Source: Burkholderia cepacia
GTDB taxonomy: Bacteria > Pseudomonadota > Gammaproteobacteria > Burkholderiales > Burkholderiaceae
Assembly (NCBI RefSeq): GCF_001039005.1
Contig: NZ_LDWR01000045.1
Location: 1-64,000 of the forward strand
Length of the DNA: 64,000 nt
Reading direction: 5' to 3'
Shown here: positions 53,624 to 61,660 of the stretch, in pieces
Numbering within the stretch: position 1 is the first letter of the stretch
How the letters are laid out: each line of letters opens with the position of its first letter
The notes under the pieces: model-generated
What the model was told of the DNA's origin: nothing
Database searches by the model: none
What the model saw: only the letters and a program-made list of their open reading frames with translations
Translations under genes and position numbers: made by a program

Positions 53624-55606
53624 ATGTCAACGAAGAAACCCAGCGCGGCCTATAGCGAAGCATCGATCAAGGTGCTCAAGGGTCTCGAGCCGGTCAAGCA
53701 GCGGCCCGGCATGTACACCCGTACCGAGAATCCGCTGCACATCATCCAGGAAGTCATCGACAACGCGTCCGACGAGGCGCTCGGCGGTTACGGCAAGCAG
53801 ATCGTCGTCACGCTGCATGCCGACCAGTCGGTGTCGGTCGACGACGACGGCCGCGGCATCCCGTTCGGCATGCATCCGGAGGAAGGCGTGCCGGTCGTCG
53901 AGATCGTGTTCACGCGCCTGCACGCGGGCGGCAAGTTCGACAAGGCCGCGGGCGGCGCCTACACGTTCTCGGGCGGCCTGCACGGCGTCGGCGTGTCGGT
54001 GACGAACGCGCTCGCGACGCGCCTCGACGTGACGGTCTGGCGCGACGGCAAGATCGCCGAGCTCGGCTTCGCCGACGGCGATGTGGTGAAGCCGCTCACG
54101 ACGCAAGGCGCGGGCCGCGGCGAGAAGAAATCCGGCACGCGCGTGCAGGTCTGGCCGAATCCGAAGTATTTCGATTCGCCGAACCTGCCGCTCGGCGAGC
54201 TGCAGCGCCTGCTGCGCTCGAAGGCCGTGCTGCTGCCGGGTGTCGAGGTCGTGCTCGTCAACGAAAAGACGGGCGAGCGCCAGACGTGGAAATACGAGGA
54301 CGGCCTGCGCGGCTACCTGCTCGACGAAATGAACGGCAGCGAACTGCTGATCCCGCTGTTCGAGGGCGAGCGTTTCGCCGATTCGCGCTCGGGCGACGAT
54401 ACCTTCGCCGAGGGCGAGGGCGCATCGTGGGTCGTCGCATGGTGCGAGGAAGGCTCGCTCGTGCGCGAGTCGTACGTGAACCTGATCCCGACGCCGGCCG
54501 GCGGCACGCACGAGTCGGGCCTGCGCGACGGCCTGTACCAGGCCGTGAAGAGCTTCGTCGAACTGCACAACCTGCAGCCGAAGGGCGTGAAGCTGCTCGC
54601 GGAAGACGTGTTCGCCCGCGTGTCCTTCGTGCTGTCCGCGAAGGTGCTCGATCCGCAGTTCCAGGGGCAGATCAAGGAACGCCTGAACAGCCGCGACGCG
54701 GTGAAGCTCGTGTCGTCGTTCTCGCGCCCCGCGCTCGAACTGTGGCTGAACCAGCACGTCGAGCACGGCAAGAAGCTTGCCGAACTCGTGATCAAGCAGG
54801 CGCAGGCGCGCACGCGCGCGGGCCAGAAGGTCGAGAAGCGCAAGAGCTCGGGCGTCGCGGTGCTGCCCGGCAAGCTGACCGACTGCGAGACCGAGGACAT
54901 CGCGCGCAACGAGCTGTTCCTCGTCGAGGGTGACTCGGCGGGCGGCTCCGCGAAGATGGGCCGCGACAAGGAATACCAGGCGATCCTGCCGTTGCGCGGC
55001 AAGGTGCTGAACACGTGGGAAACCGAGCGCGACCGGTTGTTCGCGAACAACGAAGTACACGACATCTCGGTCGCGATCGGCGTCGATCCGCACAGCCCGG
55101 ACGAAAGCGTCGACCTGTCGAACCTGCGCTACGGCAAGATCTGCATCCTGTCGGACGCGGACGTCGACGGCTCGCACATCCAGGTGCTGCTGCTCACGCT
55201 GTTCTTCAAGCATTTCCCGCAACTGATCGAGCGCGGCCACGTGTGCGTCGCGCGACCGCCGCTGTTCCGCGTCGACGCGCCGGCGCGCGGCAAGAAGGCC
55301 GCGCAGAAGCTCTATGCGCTCGACGACGGCGAACTGGAAGCGATCCTCGACAAGCTGCGCAAGGACGGCGTGCGCGAGACCCAATGGAGCATCAGCCGCT
55401 TCAAGGGTCTCGGCGAAATGAGCGCCGAGCAGCTGTGGGACACGACGATGAACCCCGACACGCGCCGCCTGATGCCCGTGAAGCTCGGCGAGCTCGACTA
55501 CGAGGCGACCGTCGCGCGAATGACGATGTTGATGGGCAAGGGCGAGGCAGCCGCGCGGCGCGGCTGGCTCGAGGAAAAGGGCAACGACGTCGAAGCGGAT
55601 ATCTAG
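53624..55606 (+). CDS. parE: DNA topoisomerase IV subunit B
   Basis: 660 residues, GyrB-like without the long GyrB insert. GHKL ATPase marks: QEVIDNASDEALGGYGKQ, DDDGRGIPFG, HAGGKFDKAAGGAYTFSGGLHGVG. The TOPRIM domain has EGDSAGGSAKMGRDKEYQAI and DADVDGSHIQVLLLT. Forms a heterotetramer with ParC that decatenates daughter chromosomes. ParE rather than GyrB is called because parC follows 81 bases downstream and the length fits. DnaA-box-like sites lie directly upstream. Confidence 0.96.
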   Translation: MSTKKPSAAYSEASIKVLKGLEPVKQRPGMYTRTENPLHIIQEVIDNASDEALGGYGKQIVVTLHADQSVSVDDDGRGIPFGMHPEEGVPVVEIVFTRLHAGGKFDKAAGGAYTFSGGLHGVGVSVTNALATRLDVTVWRDGKIAELGFADGDVVKPLTTQGAGRGEKKSGTRVQVWPNPKYFDSPNLPLGELQRLLRSKAVLLPGVEVVLVNEKTGERQTWKYEDGLRGYLLDEMNGSELLIPLFEGERFADSRSGDDTFAEGEGASWVVAWCEEGSLVRESYVNLIPTPAGGTHESGLRDGLYQAVKSFVELHNLQPKGVKLLAEDVFARVSFVLSAKVLDPQFQGQIKERLNSRDAVKLVSSFSRPALELWLNQHVEHGKKLAELVIKQAQARTRAGQKVEKRKSSGVAVLPGKLTDCETEDIARNELFLVEGDSAGGSAKMGRDKEYQAILPLRGKVLNTWETERDRLFANNEVHDISVAIGVDPHSPDESVDLSNLRYGKICILSDADVDGSHIQVLLLTLFFKHFPQLIERGHVCVARPPLFRVDAPARGKKAAQKLYALDDGELEAILDKLRKDGVRETQWSISRFKGLGEMSAEQLWDTTMNPDTRRLMPVKLGELDYEATVARMTMLMGKGEAAARRGWLEEKGNDVEADI

Positions 55607-55687
55607 GCTTGACTCGATAAGCGCCCCGAGCGCGGCCGGGCAGGACGCCCGGCCCGGCCTTACGCCACTTACGAATACGGAATTCAG

Positions 55688-58009
55688 ATGGACGACAATA
55701 CTTCCGATCTCTTCGCCGCGCCCGACGCACCGGATGCCGAAGCGCTGACGCTCGGCAACTACGCGGAGCAGGCGTATCTCAGCTACGCGGTCAGCGTCGT
55801 GAAGAGCCGCGCGCTGCCCGACGTGTGCGATGGCCAGAAGCCGGTGCAGCGCCGGATTCTCTACGCGATGAACGAAATGGGCCTCGGCCCGGACGCGAAG
55901 CCGGTGAAGTCGGCGCGCGTCGTCGGCGACGTGCTCGGTAAATACCACCCGCACGGCGACCAGTCGGCGTACGACGCGCTCGTGCGTCTCGCGCAGGATT
56001 TCTCGCTGCGCTACCCGCTGATCGACGGGCAGGGCAACTTCGGCTCGCGCGACGGCGACGGCGCGGCGGCGATGCGTTACACCGAAGCGCGCCTCACGCC
56101 GATCGCGAAACTGCTGCTCGACGAGATCGACCAGGGCACGGTCGACTTCATGCCGAACTACGACGGCTCGTTCGAGGAACCGAAGACGCTGCCGAGCCGC
56201 ATGCCGTTCGTGCTGCTGAACGGCGCGTCGGGCATCGCGGTCGGCCTCGCGACGGAGATCCCGTCGCACAACCTGCGCGAAGTCGCGGCCGCGGCGGTGT
56301 CGCTGATCCGCAATCCGAAGCTCACGCACGCGGAGCTGATGAACCTGATTCCGGGCCCGGATTTCCCCGGCGGCGGGCAGCTCATCTCGAGCGACGCGGA
56401 AATCGCGGCGGCCTACGAAACGGGCCGTGGCAGCCTGAAGATGCGCGCGCGCTGGAAGATCGAGGATCTCGCGCGCGGCCAGTGGCAACTGGTCGTCACC
56501 GAGCTGCCGCCGAGCACGTCGGGCCAGAAGGTGCTCGAGGAAATCGAGGAGCTGACCAACCCGAAGCTCAAGCTCGGCAAGAAGACGCTGACGCCGGAAC
56601 AGCTCAACACGAAGAAGGCGATGCTCGACCTGCTCGACGCGGTGCGCGACGAGTCGGGCAAGGAAGCGGCGGTGCGGCTCGTGTTCGAGCCGAAGTCGCG
56701 CACGATCGACCAGACGGAGTTCGTGAACACGCTGCTCGCGTACACGAGCCTTGAATCGAACGCGACGCTGAACCTCGTGATGATCGGCGCCGACGGCCGG
56801 CCGGGCCAGAAGGGGCTGCTGACGATCCTCGACGAGTGGGTGAAGTTCCGCCAGCTGACCATGACGCGGCGCACGCGCCACCGTCTCGGCAAGGTCGACG
56901 ATCGGATCCACATCCTCGAAGGGCGGATGATCGTCTTCCTGAACATCGACGAGGTGATCCGCATCATCCGCGAATCGGACGAGCCGAAGGCCGCGCTGAT
57001 GAGCGCGTTCGGCCTCTCCGACCGGCAGGCCGAGGACATCCTTGAAATCCGGCTGCGCCAGCTCGCTCGGCTCGAGAAGATCAAGATCGAGAAGGAACTC
57101 GAAGCGTTGCGCGACGAGAAGGCGAAGCTCGAGGAACTGCTCGCGAACGAAAGCGCGATGAAGCGGCTGATGATCAAGGAGATCGAGGCCGATGCGAAGC
57201 AGTACGGCGATGAGCGCCGCACGCTGATCCAGCAGGAAAAGCGCGCGACGTTCGAGGCGAAGGTGGTCGACGAGCCGGTGACTGTGGTCGTGTCGCAGAA
57301 GGGCTGGGTGCGCGCGCTGAAGGGCCACGGGCTCGACCCGGCCGGCTTCACGTTCAAGGCCGGCGATCACCTGTACGCGGCGTTCCAGTGCCGCACGCCG
57401 GACCGGCTGATCGCATGGGGCAGCAGCGGCCGCGTGTACTCGGTCGACGTGTCGGTGCTGCCGGGCGGGCGTGGTGACGGCGTGCCGGTCACGTCGCTGA
57501 TCGAGCTCGAATCGGGCTCGCACCTGATGCACTACTACGCGGCGCCGGCCGACCAGCAGCTGTTGCTCGCGTCGAGCAACGGCTTCGGTTTCCTCGCGAA
57601 GGTCGGCGACATGGTGAGCCGCGTGAAGGCCGGCAAGGCGTTCATGACGATCGATACGGGCGCGGTGCCGCTCGCGCCGATGCCCGTGCTGCCGAATGCG
57701 ACGCAGATCGCGTGCCTGTCGAGCGGCGGGCGGCTGCTGGTGTTCGGGATGGACGAGATGAAGACGCTGTCCGGCGGCGGTCGCGGCGTGATCCTGATGG
57801 CGCTCGACGACAAGGAAACGCTCGTGCAGGCGCTCGCGATCGATCCGGCGGGTGTCGTGCTGATCGGCACCGGCCGCGGCGGTAAGGCGGCGGACGACAC
57901 GCTGTCGTACGCGGGGCTCGCGCCGCACATCGGCAAGCGCGCACGCAAGGGCCGCGCGCCGGAGTCGAAGCTCAAGGTCGTCAGCGAGCTGCGTCCGCTG
58001 CTCGGCTGA
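55688..58009 (+). CDS. parC: DNA topoisomerase IV subunit A
   Basis: 773 residues. The active-site Tyr is in [15 protein letters not shown] near residue 120. The winged-helix region holds [26 protein letters not shown], followed by the tower and a beta-pinwheel C-terminal domain of ParC type with weak blades ([56 protein letters not shown]). At the position of E. coli ParC Ser80, the main quinolone-resistance site, this protein has Gln (HGDQSAYD). Same operon as parE; followed by a strong terminator. Confidence 0.96.
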   Translation: MDDNTSDLFAAPDAPDAEALTLGNYAEQAYLSYAVSVVKSRALPDVCDGQKPVQRRILYAMNEMGLGPDAKPVKSARVVGDVLGKYHPHGDQSAYDALVRLAQDFSLRYPLIDGQGNFGSRDGDGAAAMRYTEARLTPIAKLLLDEIDQGTVDFMPNYDGSFEEPKTLPSRMPFVLLNGASGIAVGLATEIPSHNLREVAAAAVSLIRNPKLTHAELMNLIPGPDFPGGGQLISSDAEIAAAYETGRGSLKMRARWKIEDLARGQWQLVVTELPPSTSGQKVLEEIEELTNPKLKLGKKTLTPEQLNTKKAMLDLLDAVRDESGKEAAVRLVFEPKSRTIDQTEFVNTLLAYTSLESNATLNLVMIGADGRPGQKGLLTILDEWVKFRQLTMTRRTRHRLGKVDDRIHILEGRMIVFLNIDEVIRIIRESDEPKAALMSAFGLSDRQAEDILEIRLRQLARLEKIKIEKELEALRDEKAKLEELLANESAMKRLMIKEIEADAKQYGDERRTLIQQEKRATFEAKVVDEPVTVVVSQKGWVRALKGHGLDPAGFTFKAGDHLYAAFQCRTPDRLIAWGSSGRVYSVDVSVLPGGRGDGVPVTSLIELESGSHLMHYYAAPADQQLLLASSNGFGFLAKVGDMVSRVKAGKAFMTIDTGAVPLAPMPVLPNATQIACLSSGGRLLVFGMDEMKTLSGGGRGVILMALDDKETLVQALAIDPAGVVLIGTGRGGKAADDTLSYAGLAPHIGKRARKGRAPESKLKVVSELRPLLG

Positions 58010-58043
58010 CGCCGGGCACGATCGTCCGGTTCGGCCGCGATCG

Positions 58044-58082
58044 AAGGCCGCACGTCCGCTTCGGCGGGCGTGCGGCCTTTTT
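58044..58082 (+). terminator. Rho-independent terminator after parC
   Basis: AAGGCCGCACG (58044-58054) pairs with CGTGCGGCCTT (58069-58079), with an inner CCGC/GCGG stem and a T-run after it. Confidence 0.92.
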
Positions 58083-58256
58083 CTTTTTGCTTCCGGATAC
58101 GGGTAAGCAAGCGTGGCGCCGTCATGCGGAACTTGCAAAATATTGTGAAATCCCGTCCGGGGTCTGAACCGCGCGGCGCCAAGCGGGTCGAACGACGTTC
58201 GATGCCGCGTGCGACGCGGTCGTTCGCCGCACCCAACCCATCACAGGATTGCCCTC

Positions 58257-58715
58257 ATGTCCCACGCTGTTGCCGTCGCGCTGTTTCTTCATCTGCTGGC
58301 CGTCGCCGTGTGGGTGGGCGGGATGGTCTTCGCGAACTTCTGCCTGCGTCCGGCGCTGTCCGACCTGTCGCCGCAGCTTCGGCTGCCGCTGATCGAAGGC
58401 GTGTTCGGCCGCTTCTTCAACTGGGTGGCGGGTTCGGTGATCGTGATCCTGCTGTCCGGCGGTTTCCTGCTCGTGGAATTCGGTGGCGCGCACGCGACGT
58501 GGTCGCTGCACGCGATGGCCGGGCTCGGCGTCGTGATGATGCTGATCTTCGGGCACATCCGGTTCGCGCTGTTCCCCCGCATCCGCCGTGCAGTGCAGGC
58601 GCAGAACTGGCCGGACGGTGCGCGCGCGGTGAACGCAGTGCGCCTGCTCGTCGTCGTGAACCTCGTGCTCGGTGTCGTCACGGTCGGCGCGGCCGTGCTG
58701 TCGCGCGGCTTCTGA
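58257..58715 (+). CDS. CopD-like four-helix membrane protein
   Basis: 152 residues starting MSHAVAVALFLHLLAVAVWVGGMVFANF, with four hydrophobic segments. Conserved His in LFLHLLAVAVW, plus HAMAGLG and GHIRFALFPRIRRAV, fit the CopD/PF05425-like group of short proteins, some annotated as copper-resistance D domains. This is not the copC-linked copD of the island. No copper gene is adjacent, so a copper role is only suggested by family. Follows parC by about 250 bases with its own upstream region. Confidence 0.75.
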   Translation: MSHAVAVALFLHLLAVAVWVGGMVFANFCLRPALSDLSPQLRLPLIEGVFGRFFNWVAGSVIVILLSGGFLLVEFGGAHATWSLHAMAGLGVVMMLIFGHIRFALFPRIRRAVQAQNWPDGARAVNAVRLLVVVNLVLGVVTVGAAVLSRGF

Positions 58716-58763
58716 TCTTCCGGCGCCGCCAGGCGCCAGCCGCGGGCGCAGCAGCATGCGCCG

Positions 58764-59648
58764 CTACGCGGCCAGCATCGCGTCGAGCAGCCATGAGCCG
58801 GCCGGGCCGAGCGGCCGGTTGCGCGACCAGACGGCATCCACCCGAACGCGGCGCGGCCAGCCGCGCGCACGCAGTTCGCACAGGCGATCGCGGGCGAAGT
58901 GCTCGACCATCCAGCGCGGCAGTTCGGCCCAGCCGAATCCCAGCACGGCCATCTCCAGCAGCATCAGGTAGCTCGGTGCCAGCCAGTGCTGCGTGCCGAC
59001 GACGATCCGGTCGTCGGTGCCGCGGCCTTCCGTTTTCACATAGGTGTTGAGGCGCAGTTCGCGCACGTCGCGCAGCGCCGCGTGCGGCACCTCCGTCTCG
59101 CCGTACGCCGCGAGCGCGTGCGTGCGGCCGACGAACAGCCCGATCTCCGATTCCTCCGCCACCGTCGCTGCGCCGATATCGGCCGGGTAGGCCGCACGCG
59201 CGGCCATCAGCCCAAGCTGCGCGCGGCCTTGCTGGATCAGGTCGAGCACGTCTTCGTGCTCGGCGATCTGGCATTCGAGCTCGAGCGCCGGAAAGCGCCG
59301 CTCGAGCGCCATCAACGTTTCCTCGTAGCGCTTCGACTGGTACGTATCGGATACGACGAGCGTCAGCCGCGCTTCTTCGCCGCCGGCAAGCCGCGCGGCC
59401 GTGCGGTCGATCGCCGCGCCGGCCTCGAGCGCGCGCTGCACCTGCGGCAGCAGCGCGCGCCCGGCGTCGGTCAGCGTCGGCGCGCGCGTCGAGCGATCGA
59501 ACAACTGCACGCCGAGATCGATCTCGAGATTCGCGATCGCCTCCGACACGGTCGACTGGCGCTTGCCGAGCTTGCGCGCGGCCGCCGTGAACGAGCCGAG
59601 CAGCGCGGCTTCGGCGAAGGCGAGCAGGGCTTCGGGGGCGTGGCGCAT
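58764..59648 (-). CDS. LysR-family transcriptional regulator divergent from PACE transporter
   Basis: 294 residues. HTH at residues 5-65: LLAFAEAALLGSFTAAARKLGKRQSTVSEAIANLEIDLGVQLFDR; effector domain follows, including VSDTYQSKRYEETLMALERRF. It diverges from the PACE efflux gene with 113 bases between, and a perfect LysR-type palindrome lies close to its start. LysR regulators divergent from PACE transporters are common and usually control them. Convergent with the CopD-like gene at 58257. Confidence 0.92.
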   Translation of the reverse strand: MRHAPEALLAFAEAALLGSFTAAARKLGKRQSTVSEAIANLEIDLGVQLFDRSTRAPTLTDAGRALLPQVQRALEAGAAIDRTAARLAGGEEARLTLVVSDTYQSKRYEETLMALERRFPALELECQIAEHEDVLDLIQQGRAQLGLMAARAAYPADIGAATVAEESEIGLFVGRTHALAAYGETEVPHAALRDVRELRLNTYVKTEGRGTDDRIVVGTQHWLAPSYLMLLEMAVLGFGWAELPRWMVEHFARDRLCELRARGWPRRVRVDAVWSRNRPLGPAGSWLLDAMLAA

Positions 59649-59670
59649 GCGGCACTCCTGGCGGCGTTAT

Positions 59671-59685
59671 ATCGGTAAAACCGAT
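59671..59685. promoter_or_regulatory. LysR-type palindrome between regulator and PACE gene
   Basis: ATCGGTAAAACCGAT, perfect 6-base arms around AAA, inside a wider AT-rich interrupted dyad ending TGATATCA near 59691. Position fits LysR autoregulation and control of the divergent efflux gene. Confidence 0.6.
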
Positions 59686-59761
59686 GATATCAAACTGGAT
59701 TCATACGGTTATGCCGATCAAAATGGCCGGCATGAATGAAGGACACGAATCGGAGGGAATC

Positions 59762-60208
59762 ATGAAACAGATGAACAAAACGGTGACGGAACGGCTGCTG
59801 CATGCGCTGACGTTCGAGCTGGTCGCGATCGCGCTGTGTGCGCCGATCGGCGCGTGGCTGCTCGACATGCCGGTGTCGCACGTCGGCGTGCTGACGGTGA
59901 TGGTGTCGCTGATCGCGATGGCCTGGAACATGGCCTTCAACACGCTGTTCGACCGCTTCGAGCGGCGCGCGGGGCTGTCGCGCACGCTCGGCATGCGGAT
60001 CGCGCACGCGGGCCTGTTCGAGCTGGGTCTCGTCGCGATGGTGGTGCCGGTGGCCGCGTGGTGGCTGAACGTGAGCCTCGTCGAGGCGCTGCTGCTCGAC
60101 CTCGGCATCGTGCTGTTCTTCCTGCCCTACACGTTCTGCTTCAACCTCGCGTACGACGCGCTGCGCGCCCGCTGGATGGCACGCCGGGTCGCGGTACAGG
60201 CGGGTTGA
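59762..60208 (+). CDS. PACE-family efflux transporter
   Basis: 148 residues from ATG 59762, preceded by GGAGGG. Two tandem BTP units (PF05232) give four membrane helices: TERLLHALTFELVAIALCAPIGAWLL with the conserved Glu in the first helix, WNMAFNTLFDRFERR, then the second half RIAHAGLFELGLVAMVVPVAAWWL and FNLAYDALRARW. PACE pumps export biguanides and small amines such as chlorhexidine, acriflavine or short polyamines with protons. Inner membrane. Likely regulated by the divergent LysR. Confidence 0.92.
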   Translation: MKQMNKTVTERLLHALTFELVAIALCAPIGAWLLDMPVSHVGVLTVMVSLIAMAWNMAFNTLFDRFERRAGLSRTLGMRIAHAGLFELGLVAMVVPVAAWWLNVSLVEALLLDLGIVLFFLPYTFCFNLAYDALRARWMARRVAVQAG

Positions 60209-60254
60209 AGTGAATTGATACCGGCCGAGCCGGTGGAGCGGCGGCCGCCGCCCG

Positions 60255-61463
60255 TCAGCGTGCGGCGGCCCACAGCCACGCGCCGCAGGCAATCGCGACC
60301 GCGCCGTAGACGGCATAAACGGGCACCTTGAAGCGCGCGAAGCACAGCGTCGCGAACGCGCCCGTCAGCCAGTAAATCGGATCGGCCGGCTCGCGATGCA
60401 GGATCTTCACGACGGCGACGACGAGAAAGCCCGTCGTCGCCGCGCGCAGCAGGCGCATCCCGTGCTCGAAGCGCGAATGGCGCTTGAGCCGGAACAGGTG
60501 GTTCTGCGCAAACACGACGAGGCAGCCCGACGGAATGAACAGCGCGGCCGTGGCGAGCAGCGCGCCGACCCAGCCGTCGGTCAGGTAGCCGAGAAACGGC
60601 ACGACATTGAGCAGCGGCCCCGGCGCCACGGGCGACAGCGCGAACGCAAGCGTGAAGTCGTGATCCGAGATGCCGGTGGCCGGCGTGACGAACAGCGTCT
60701 TGAGCACGGGCAGCGCGGAAAAGCCGCCGCCGAACAGCGTCATGCCGGCGCCCGCGAGGCGCGGCCACAGCAACTGCGCCTGGTAATCGCCGGGCAGCGG
60801 GACCGCGAACAGTGTGACGAGTACGCCGAGCAGTACGAGCAGGTTGCGATCGCGGGTCGACAGCGTGAAGTCGACCGCGTCGCGTTGCGGCGGCCCCGTC
60901 AGCCAGCCCGCTGCAAACGCGGCGAAAAGAATCCCGACGAAAGCGGCCGGACTATGCGCGAAAGCGAGCAGAATCGTCGATAGCGCGGCGATCACCTGTT
61001 CGAGCCGGGTGCTCGCGAGCGAGCGCAACTGCCTGACCCACGTGACGCCGATCAGCGCGGCGAGCACCATCCCGAAGTGATTGATCAGCATCGGATCGGC
61101 CAGCGAGCGCACGAGCGGCGTGCGATAGAACATCGCGAACAGCGTCATCAGTATGGAGAATGGCAGCACGCTCGCGATACCGGCGACCCATGCGCCGGCG
61201 CGGCCGTGCAGCGTCTGGCCGACCTGCACCGCGACATTGCAGCCGACGGGGCCCGGCACGAGCCAGGCGAGCGCGACGAGATCGCCGAACACGTGCGGCT
61301 CGATGCGCTGCAGCCGTTCCACGTAGTGGCGTTCGAGCTGCGCCATCATCGAAAGCCCGCCCCACGAGACCGCCGAAATGCCGGCGACGACCTTGAACAA
61401 GGTCCACAGGGAGGCCTGTGCCTGTTCGATAGGAGCAGTCGCTTCGACTTCTACGGTTGTCAT
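60255..61463 (-). CDS. chrA: Chromate transporter ChrA
   Basis: 402 residues with two homologous CHR halves. Half 1: FKVVAGISAVSWGGLSMMAQLERHYVE and ALAWLVPGPVGCNVAVQVG. Half 2: AGAGMTLFGGGFSALPVLKTLFV and TLAFALSPVAPGPLLNVVPFLGYL. This is the two-domain (long-chain) CHR family of inner-membrane proteins that expel chromate. No chrB regulator is adjacent. The 197-base region upstream holds its promoter; I saw no clear operator. Convergent with the PACE gene. Confidence 0.93.
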   Translation of the reverse strand: MTTVEVEATAPIEQAQASLWTLFKVVAGISAVSWGGLSMMAQLERHYVERLQRIEPHVFGDLVALAWLVPGPVGCNVAVQVGQTLHGRAGAWVAGIASVLPFSILMTLFAMFYRTPLVRSLADPMLINHFGMVLAALIGVTWVRQLRSLASTRLEQVIAALSTILLAFAHSPAAFVGILFAAFAAGWLTGPPQRDAVDFTLSTRDRNLLVLLGVLVTLFAVPLPGDYQAQLLWPRLAGAGMTLFGGGFSALPVLKTLFVTPATGISDHDFTLAFALSPVAPGPLLNVVPFLGYLTDGWVGALLATAALFIPSGCLVVFAQNHLFRLKRHSRFEHGMRLLRAATTGFLVVAVVKILHREPADPIYWLTGAFATLCFARFKVPVYAVYGAVAIACGAWLWAAAR

Positions 61464-61660
61464 GGTGGTGCTGTCGGCGCAGGGCCTGATCTCTCATGTG
61501 TGGACATGCCGGCGGCCCGCCGACACGTTGGCCCTCCCGATTGTCCGCCGCGCACGATGACACTGCCATGCGCGAAAACGCTAGTTAATGGACTAAACAA
61601 TCGGATCGGAAAACGAAACAATTGCGGCGGCGCGCAACGCGCATCATGGCCGCGATGCGC

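Noticed and set aside
53627-58138. Very long minus-strand open frame (1503 codons) opposite parE and parC
   Set aside because: It mirrors two well-identified genes and has Arg/His/Glu-rich low-complexity content typical of the antisense of high-GC coding sequence.
58257-58715. This gene as the missing 3' part or partner of the island copD
   Set aside because: It is a separate short CopD-like family member with its own start, far from the island and unlike the lost segment.
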